From Mageeibacillus sp. UBA1243 (GTDB lineage: Bacteria; Bacillota; Clostridia; UBA1212): a DNA stretch of 10,114 bases. The notes under the pieces are model-generated. The model saw only the letters and a list, made by a program, of their open reading frames with translations. It searched no databases and was not told where the DNA came from. How positions within the stretch are numbered: position 1 is the stretch's first letter; the number at the start of each line of letters is the position of its first letter. A program made the position numbers and the translations under genes. This document shows, in pieces, positions 5,445-10,114 of this stretch. The DNA lies in contig DBWH01000060.1 of assembly GCA_002308595.1 (NCBI GenBank), forward strand, positions 1 to 10,114. Direction: 5' to 3'.

Positions 5445-7805
5445 TCAGCCCTTTCCGAAATATATTCCGGAAAGCGAAACGTAGTCGCCGCGAACGTGAT
5501 CGATCCTGAATCTGGCTGAGGCGTCATATTCATATACAAGGCAGGCGCCCTCCCGGTAGTTTTTCAACACCTTTACGGGGGCAATGAGATCAAGGGTCTT
5601 TTCGTCAAACATTTCCACGGCAAGACTGTTTTGAGCGTCATTGGCGGTAAAATAAAGAGCCACGGTGTACCTGCGTTTGCGTTTCAGCTTAATGTCCGCG
5701 GTGAAGGACTGGGAGCAGACATTATCGTAGTTTGTGCCGTAGGAGGCATTGGCGCCTTCGCCGATATAGACACCCCTTGAAAGGACTACCTCGTTGACGT
5801 AGTCGGGGAGCTTTGAAATCTGCCCGCCGGAGCAATCGTATCTGCCCTCGGAGCCGTAGGAAAATCTGCCTCCGCGAACGATGCCAACAAAAGATGCCGG
5901 GTAAACGCAGCCCGGAGCCCTGTACCTTTTTACCTTGCCGGAGTAGCTTGCGGTGAAGCTGTATTCGCCCTCGCCAAGGTCATCAAAATAATAGTATTCG
6001 CCGTCCTCCCTGTCAAAACGAGCCGGACAACCGTTTAGTTTGAGGGAAAAGACCTGCCTTCCGGCTTTCGGAACGGCTACAAGAGCCCTTGTTCCTTTCG
6101 GTACGGTCACGCTGTGAATACCTTTTTTAACGTCAAAGGACGCCTTTACGGTGCCGTGAGGCGTAGGCATCTCGCAGGACACGGAGGTGAGCTGAGTTGA
6201 AAGGTGAGGTATGACAGATAATTTCGAGAAACCGGGCAGCACAGGTTTTATGCCCGCGATTTCGGTGCTCATAAGGGCAAGGACTCCTGCGCTCCAGGGG
6301 TGTGCAAGACTTGTGTAGCCTGCCTGGTTATTGGGAAGCGGGCCGTTCTTTTCGATTTCCTTTTTCCAGCCGGGCCGGAACACCTCGAAAAAGCAGGTGC
6401 CGCCGTACTCTGTCTGGGAGCCCCAGAGGTCGGAGATGGATGAGATTGCCTCGTCAAATTTTCCCATTTTTGCGAGAGCTTTTAGAATAAAGTACTCGTT
6501 GAAGGGAGAAAAGGATATGCGGTTCAAGCGGTCTCTGAAATATTTTTTGAAAAGTCTGCCGCAAAGCTCCTTGTCGGGAATACCCGCGTTTACCGCGTCT
6601 GCAAAGGCGTGAAGACCGCAGGATTCATACCAATAAGGGTCGGACAAAAGCTCTTTGGTTTTATCAGCCGCATATTTACTGCACCGTTCCGCGTCAAAAT
6701 CACGGCCGATGCTTTTAAATATATTGGCGTATTTATTAAAGCATTCGATGGAAAGCAGCTTGTATGACAGCCTGTTTCCGGGGATGTCAGGATTTTCAAA
6801 CCCGGCTCCCAGGCGCTCGTCCCAGCCGAAAAATGAAAGAGGAGGATTTTTATCAAACACCTCATTGGCGTGTTCAAGCCTCTTTACCGCTTCATCAGAA
6901 AGAGCTTCAGTGCCTTTTGCATCGCCTGTGAAATCATAATAATCGGCAAGACTTAAAAGCCAATAAAGCTCAAAGCTCTCAATTCCGTTAGGACGGGTAG
7001 AAGTATATTTCAGATTTTCCAGCACGAAATCGTAGTTCGCAAAAGCCGCAAGAGACGCAGCCTGAGCGGTATAGGCGTCGCCGGTCCAGGAGTGGCGGTC
7101 GCCCCGGTCTATGAGGATGGCCGATATGTAGTCCTTTTTCAGGTTGACCCTGACGTCGTAGGCTGCCGCATACCATATACGGTTCAACATCTCGTTGTCG
7201 CACCGGAAGCTGCCGTTGTAGTTGACCGGCTTCACCTGGCACACAAGCCTCACGGCAGTAATGCGGAAGGCCTGTTTCAAGCCTCTCACGTGAATGAAGC
7301 CAAAGCGCACACCCTCGTAAAGCTCAGGATTGAGGACAAGCCTGTAGGTCGTTTCCGATACTTTTACGGGCCGGCCGGTCTTTGCCGGCGACTGTACGCC
7401 TTTGTTTACGATCTCGGGGCTTGTATATTCGCTGACGCTCATCATAACACTGCCAAGGTCAATAAGATCAGGGCTCTCGATCTCAAACCAGGCGGCAAAC
7501 TCGGCTCCGAAATCAAACATAATGTCCCCGTCTCCCTTGATTTCAATACACGTACTGTCGGAAAGGGACGAGCCAAGGTTATCAAAGGAGTATACGCTGT
7601 CAGTTTTATAGTTTACCGGATAAGCGCAGAAAAACTGCAGATCGTCCGCCGCGTCCACATTGCGGAATCTGTAAGAAACAAGCGGATCGGGAGACTGTCT
7701 TACATCTTTATTTTCAAAAGAGCCGCCGGAAAGCACTTTGTAAGGCTCCGGCGCTTCAACGCCTTCGTATTTAGTTCGCAGTGAAAATGAGCGGAAGGTT
7801 TTCAT
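5445..7805 (-). CDS. GH78-like alpha-L-rhamnosidase family protein, divergent
   Basis: This 786-residue protein has the core of family GH78, which releases terminal alpha-L-rhamnose by inversion. Beta-sandwich material fills about 1-195. The (alpha/alpha)6 catalytic barrel begins near RCDNEMLNRIWYAA (201-214) and contains DRGDRHSWTGDA (233-244). The C-terminal beta domain runs from about SLAHPWSAG (499-507) through PVLPGFSKLSVIP (521-533) and MPTPHGTV (546-553), all typical of the family. The general base region GGTCFFE (468-474) keeps its Glu (E474). The acid region differs: aligned on WTGD, the usual DxxxxERLGWTGD has Leu in place of the first Asp and Asp236 in place of the Glu. Residues about 630-786 are an extra beta-rich domain I do not recognise. 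There is no signal peptide, so the protein is cytoplasmic. The ATG is the first start after the preceding in-frame stop, 42 bases after the RidA gene, but has no visible ribosome binding site. Family is fairly sure; substrate is not. Confidence 0.85.
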   Translation of the reverse strand: MKTFRSFSLRTKYEGVEAPEPYKVLSGGSFENKDVRQSPDPLVSYRFRNVDAADDLQFFCAYPVNYKTDSVYSFDNLGSSLSDSTCIEIKGDGDIMFDFGAEFAAWFEIESPDLIDLGSVMMSVSEYTSPEIVNKGVQSPAKTGRPVKVSETTYRLVLNPELYEGVRFGFIHVRGLKQAFRITAVRLVCQVKPVNYNGSFRCDNEMLNRIWYAAAYDVRVNLKKDYISAILIDRGDRHSWTGDAYTAQAASLAAFANYDFVLENLKYTSTRPNGIESFELYWLLSLADYYDFTGDAKGTEALSDEAVKRLEHANEVFDKNPPLSFFGWDERLGAGFENPDIPGNRLSYKLLSIECFNKYANIFKSIGRDFDAERCSKYAADKTKELLSDPYWYESCGLHAFADAVNAGIPDKELCGRLFKKYFRDRLNRISFSPFNEYFILKALAKMGKFDEAISSISDLWGSQTEYGGTCFFEVFRPGWKKEIEKNGPLPNNQAGYTSLAHPWSAGVLALMSTEIAGIKPVLPGFSKLSVIPHLSTQLTSVSCEMPTPHGTVKASFDVKKGIHSVTVPKGTRALVAVPKAGRQVFSLKLNGCPARFDREDGEYYYFDDLGEGEYSFTASYSGKVKRYRAPGCVYPASFVGIVRGGRFSYGSEGRYDCSGGQISKLPDYVNEVVLSRGVYIGEGANASYGTNYDNVCSQSFTADIKLKRKRRYTVALYFTANDAQNSLAVEMFDEKTLDLIAPVKVLKNYREGACLVYEYDASARFRIDHVRGDYVSLSGIYFGKG

Positions 7806-7847
7806 AAGTAAATCGAAAATAAATATAAAAGCTTTACGGAAGTCATT

Positions 7848-8222
7848 TCAGTTTCCGCAAAGGGCAATGACGTCCACCTCAAGCAGAGCCCCCTTCGGAA
7901 TCTTTGCTTCAACGCAGCTCCTTGCCGGTTTTGAAATGAAATATTTTGCGTAGACCTCGTTAAAAGCCCCGAAATCTTTCATATCGCCAAGGAAACAGGT
8001 GGTCTTAACCGCTTTATCAAGAGAGCTTCCTGCGGCTTCAAGGATCTCCGATATGTTCTCCATCACCTGTACCGTCTGCCCGGTTATGTCTGTTTTTTCG
8101 ATAAGGCCGCTTTTCGGGTTTATTGGAAGCTGCCCGGAAACATAAACCATGCCGGCCGCGATCACAGCCTGCGAGTAGGGTCCGGCCGCGGCCGGCGCTT
8201 TTTTCGTTTCAACCTTTTTCAT
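7848..8222 (-). CDS. ridA: RidA family enamine/imine deaminase
   Basis: RidA proteins hydrolyse reactive enamines and imines, chiefly 2-aminoacrylate released by PLP enzymes, and so protect cytoplasmic PLP enzymes; they work as trimers. The 124-residue product has the family features in order: APAAAGPYSQAV (9-20), VYVSGQLPINPKSG (26-39), the central ENISEILEAAGSSLDKAVKTTCFL, and PARSCVEAKIPKGALLEVDVIA (99-120). Arg101, which binds the substrate carboxylate in characterised members, and the later Glu (E116) are both present, so it should be active. Start is ATG 8222, with GAGGGAG about 6 bases upstream. A GTG at 8237 in the same frame would add five residues, but it lies within that ribosome binding site and overlaps the mnmA stop. 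It follows mnmA by 11 bases, so the two are translated from one message. Confidence 0.95.
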   Translation of the reverse strand: MKKVETKKAPAAAGPYSQAVIAAGMVYVSGQLPINPKSGLIEKTDITGQTVQVMENISEILEAAGSSLDKAVKTTCFLGDMKDFGAFNEVYAKYFISKPARSCVEAKIPKGALLEVDVIALCGN

Positions 8223-8233
8223 CTGTTTCTCCC

Positions 8234-9301
8234 TCACTTTAAAACTTCTCTTATTATACCGCCGCCTATCACGCAGCCGCCGCTGTCGTAAAACACCGCG
8301 GACTGTCCCGGCGCTGCAGCTCTTACGGGCTCGTCAAAAACAACTTTCACAGCGCCTTCTCCCGCGTTTTCAATAACCGCAGGCATGCCCTTGTGCCCGT
8401 AGCGTATTTTGGCGTCGCACCGGAGCTTCTCACCGGGGTTTAGGCCGCAGATCGAAAGGAAATTGGCGTCGTCGCAAATCAGCTGACTTGAGTAGAGGGA
8501 ATCGTTCTTTGATACGACCACCTCGTTTTTGTCCCGGCGTATTTCTTTTACGTACGCGGGGTAGCCGAGGGGAAGCCCCAGCCCTTTTCTCTGACCAACG
8601 GTGTAGTTGAAAATGCCCCTGTGCCTTCCAAGGACGTCGCCCTCCTCGTCCACAAAAAAACCGTCCCGCAGATTTTCGGTCTTTCCGGCAATAAAATCGC
8701 CGTAGCTTCCGTCCGCGACGAAACAAACCTCCTGGGAATCGGGCTTTGAAGCCACCGGAATACCGGCTCTGCTTGCGATATCCCGCACCTCGCTTTTGCT
8801 CAAACCGCCAAGCGGAGTAAGCGTCACCGCAAGCTGCTCCTGGGTCAGTCTGTAAAGCATATAAGTTTGATCTTTTTCGGAATAAAGGGCCTTTTTGACC
8901 GTATATCTGCCGTTTTCAAGCCTTATAACCGAAGCGTAGTGCCCTGTCGCAACAAATTTTGCCCCGAATGCCTTGGCGTAGTAAAGAAGCTTATCCCATT
9001 TCACGTACCTGTTGCAGAGGACGCAGGGATTTGGTGTTCTGCCGCCAATGTATTCTTTCACAAAAGGATCCACCACAAACCTGTTAAAATCCGATGTGCA
9101 GTTCACGGGGATATACCGTATCCCTATGCTTTGAGCCGCCCTCCTTGCGTCGTCAATATCGCAGCAGCGCCCCTCGGAGCCGTCATCAGACTGCCAGACT
9201 CTCAGCGTCACGCCAATGACCTCATATCCCTCATTTTTCAGAAGATAAGCGGCAACGGCGCTGTCAACGCCTCCCGACATACCGACAACAACTTTGTCCA
9301 T
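8234..9301 (-). CDS. mnmA: tRNA-specific 2-thiouridylase MnmA
   Basis: MnmA uses ATP to adenylate U34 of tRNA-Lys, tRNA-Glu and tRNA-Gln and then replaces its oxygen with sulfur to make s2U34, which supports accurate reading of purine-ending codons. The 355-residue product has normal length. The PP-loop SGGVDS is at residues 9-14. NPCVLCN (91-97) holds the first catalytic Cys (C96 by alignment with the VLCN motif; C93 is an additional Cys), and QEVCFV (190-195) holds the second (C193). ATGHYA (118-123), YTVGQRKGLGLPLG and a C-terminal beta-barrel also match. Start is ATG 9301 with GGAG about 5 bases upstream. It heads the minus-strand operon with ridA (11-base gap) and probably the GH78-like gene. 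No cysteine desulfurase gene, the usual sulfur donor partner, is in this window. Confidence 0.97.
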   Translation of the reverse strand: MDKVVVGMSGGVDSAVAAYLLKNEGYEVIGVTLRVWQSDDGSEGRCCDIDDARRAAQSIGIRYIPVNCTSDFNRFVVDPFVKEYIGGRTPNPCVLCNRYVKWDKLLYYAKAFGAKFVATGHYASVIRLENGRYTVKKALYSEKDQTYMLYRLTQEQLAVTLTPLGGLSKSEVRDIASRAGIPVASKPDSQEVCFVADGSYGDFIAGKTENLRDGFFVDEEGDVLGRHRGIFNYTVGQRKGLGLPLGYPAYVKEIRRDKNEVVVSKNDSLYSSQLICDDANFLSICGLNPGEKLRCDAKIRYGHKGMPAVIENAGEGAVKVVFDEPVRAAAPGQSAVFYDSGGCVIGGGIIREVLK

Positions 9302-9356
9302 AAAGCTCCGGATCGTCTTGCCCTTTTTAAAGGTTTTTTTGTGATGAAACCGTCCC

Positions 9357-9381
9357 GAGATACCTATTATAACGGCATCTC
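9357..9381 (-). promoter_or_regulatory. Hairpin in the mnmA leader
   Basis: In the minus-strand transcript GAGAUGCC (9381-9374) can pair with GGUAUCUC (9364-9357) over 8 bp, including one G-U pair, around a 9-base loop. It lies at the start of the predicted leader of about 87 bases. The loop also contains a TATAAT (9371-9366) that lacks a good -35 box. It could be a 5' stabilising hairpin, an operator or a chance structure; no riboswitch class is recognised. Confidence 0.35.
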
Positions 9382-9394
9382 TAAGACAGGCGAA

Positions 9395-9423
9395 ATTATA
9401 AACCTTTTAACCTACTGTATCAA
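9395..9423 (-). promoter_or_regulatory. Sigma-A type promoter of the mnmA operon
   Basis: On the minus strand TTGATA (-35, 9423-9418) and a perfect TATAAT (-10, 9400-9395) are exactly 17 bases apart. Predicted start is near 9388, giving a leader of about 87 bases before mnmA. A small inverted repeat, ACCTA (9410-9414) / TAGGT (9424-9428), brackets the -35 box and could be an operator, though its arms are only 5 bases. Confidence 0.85.
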
Positions 9424-9686
9424 TAGGTGTATTCTGTTTTAATGTGGATTCAATAAATCATGTTTGCCCTCTTTTTCAGGCTGCTAAGGACCGCAGGGAT
9501 GTTTTGCAAGGAATCAAAGCGCAGCCTTAATTTCCCTAAAAATGGGCTGAAATCATTGTCATCTTCTAAGACGCTGTTGCTATAAGCCTTGTTTCATTCA
9601 CAAAAAACGCCAAGATGAGAATTGCCCATTTCCCTCGGAAGTTTATTCGAACTTATGAACGTATTATAAACAGGCTGTGAGTAACC
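9424..9686 (-). other. Region without a normal gene; stop-interrupted reading frame
   Basis: This stretch lies between the mnmA promoter and the terminator of the upstream gene. One minus-strand frame is open from just after a TGA upstream of the terminator (about 9724) to a stop at 9450-9452, except for a single TGA at 9594-9596. The part before that TGA includes SNKLPREMGNSHLGVFCE, with an ATG at 9629 preceded by GAGGGA; the part after it is 47 codons containing FSPFLGKLRLRFDSLQ and SSLKKRAN. It may be a gene remnant, a dispersed repeat unit or chance. I do not recognise the peptide, and no tRNA or structured RNA was found here. Confidence 0.35.
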
Positions 9687-9715
9687 AAAAAAAAGGGCGG
9701 CTGTCTTGCCGTCCC
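9687..9715 (-). terminator. Terminator of the EEP family gene
   Basis: Read on the minus strand, GGGACGGC (9715-9708) pairs with GCCGCCC (9701-9695) with one bulged A, around a 6-base loop, followed by eight T (9694-9687). It lies about 85 bases after the stop at 9799 and separates this gene from the mnmA promoter. Confidence 0.88.
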
Positions 9716-9798
9716 TGTTTCTTCAAATATTTTTGTAAAATCCATACAGCTGAAGCCGTATCAGCCAAAACCCGGGGCCTTATGCTTTAAGATTTAAT

Positions 9799-10114
9799 TC
9801 AAATCTTTGCCTCAACCACCACCGGGCAGTGATCGCTGAGCACAAGAGCTCTCATATCAGAAATAACTTTATATGATAAAATTTCCGCATTCCCTTTGAA
9901 AACAATATGGTCGATTGACTCAGAGTTCGGTCTTTGGGAAGGATCTGCGGGAATATATTTCCCCGCTTTTTTATCGTAAACGGGGCTAAGATGGTCAGTC
10001 CTTATAAAATTCACCTTATTTTCGGCAAAAAGAGAGGCGCACCTTATCCCGTTTTCGTTTAGAAACCGGAAAGGAGCGGAACCGATGTCGCAATTAAAAT
10101 CGCCGCCGCAGAAG
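9799..10114 (-). CDS. Endonuclease/exonuclease/phosphatase (EEP) family protein, C-terminal part
   Basis: The frame is open from the right edge to TGA at 9799, giving the last 104 residues of a longer protein; the N-terminus is outside the window. Three EEP (DNase I-like) landmarks appear in order: GGDFN (residues 3-7 of the fragment, the metal and phosphate-binding GDFN), SIDHIVF (66-72), and SDHCPVV (93-99), which carries the catalytic Asp-His pair. The family cleaves phosphodiester or phosphomonoester bonds in DNA, RNA, phosphoinositides or sphingomyelin, so substrate cannot be told from this part. The visible catalytic residues are intact. A GTG at 10014 could look like a start, but coding clearly continues upstream through the GDFN motif. 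A terminator follows about 85 bases downstream. Confidence 0.9.
   Translation of the reverse strand, partial: FCGGDFNCDIGSAPFRFLNENGIRCASLFAENKVNFIRTDHLSPVYDKKAGKYIPADPSQRPNSESIDHIVFKGNAEILSYKVISDMRALVLSDHCPVVVEAKI

Noticed and set aside
7092..7784. 230-codon plus-strand frame opposite the GH78-like gene
   Set aside because: It lies entirely antisense to a gene with clear family motifs, and its translation has no recognisable domain.
8223..8237. RidA start at GTG 8237
   Set aside because: The GTG is part of the ribosome binding site for ATG 8222 and overlaps the mnmA stop; family members begin close to the ATG.
8867..9442. 191-codon plus-strand frame opposite mnmA and its leader
   Set aside because: It is antisense to mnmA and runs across that operon's promoter; no motif or ribosome binding site supports it.
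9460..9583. Plus-strand small frame of about 41 codons starting MFALFFRLLRTAG
   Set aside because: No ribosome binding site precedes it, and the opposite strand offers an equally plausible remnant frame.
9799..10014. A complete 71-residue gene starting at GTG 10014
   Set aside because: Reading continues upstream in frame through the GDFN motif to the window edge, so it is the end of a longer EEP protein.

Overview
The window looks like a chromosomal segment of an anaerobic Firmicute, probably an uncultured gut Clostridia lineage. Four things point there: AGGAG-type ribosome binding sites, TTGnnn-17-TATAAT promoters (several with a TGn extended -10), hairpin-plus-T-run terminators, and a Gram-positive surface protein with a C-terminal membrane anchor. 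Stops are ordinary TAA and TGA. No rRNA, tRNA, CRISPR array, insertion sequence or phage gene was seen. The assignment rests on style and remembered protein families, not on a search.

Layout: (1) 1-1773 (+) is the C-terminal 590 residues of a large secreted, membrane-anchored surface protein cut by the left edge, followed by a strong terminator. (2) 2018-4674 (+) is a two-gene envelope unit: a near-consensus promoter, a GT28 UgtP/MGDG-synthase-like glycosyltransferase starting at TTG 2072, a GT2 membrane glycosyltransferase, and a terminator. (3) 4813-5333 (-) is a monocistronic tandem DUF1508 (YegP-like) gene with its own consensus promoter and a perfect 18-bp terminator hairpin, converging on the GT2 gene. 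(4) 5445-9423 (-) is a likely operon of mnmA (tRNA 2-thiouridylase), a RidA-family deaminase and a divergent GH78-like alpha-L-rhamnosidase, read from a consensus promoter at 9395-9423. (5) 9687-10114 (-) is the C-terminal part of an endonuclease/exonuclease/phosphatase-family protein cut by the right edge, with its terminator.

The two glycosyltransferases probably act together: GT28 enzymes of this type usually build glycosyl-diacylglycerol at the membrane, and the GT2 enzyme has an intact D, TED, QxxRW active site in a multi-spanning membrane protein, so a glycolipid or lipid-linked polysaccharide is the reasonable inference. MnmA and RidA are housekeeping functions. The GH78-like protein has no signal peptide and probably works on small imported rhamnosides, if it is active at all.

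I do not see a clearly new defence or mobile system. The points most worth checking are the altered acid site and extra C-terminal domain of the GH78-like protein, the glycosyltransferase pair, the VPPTADTG anchor of the surface protein, and a stop-interrupted reading frame at 9450-9700.
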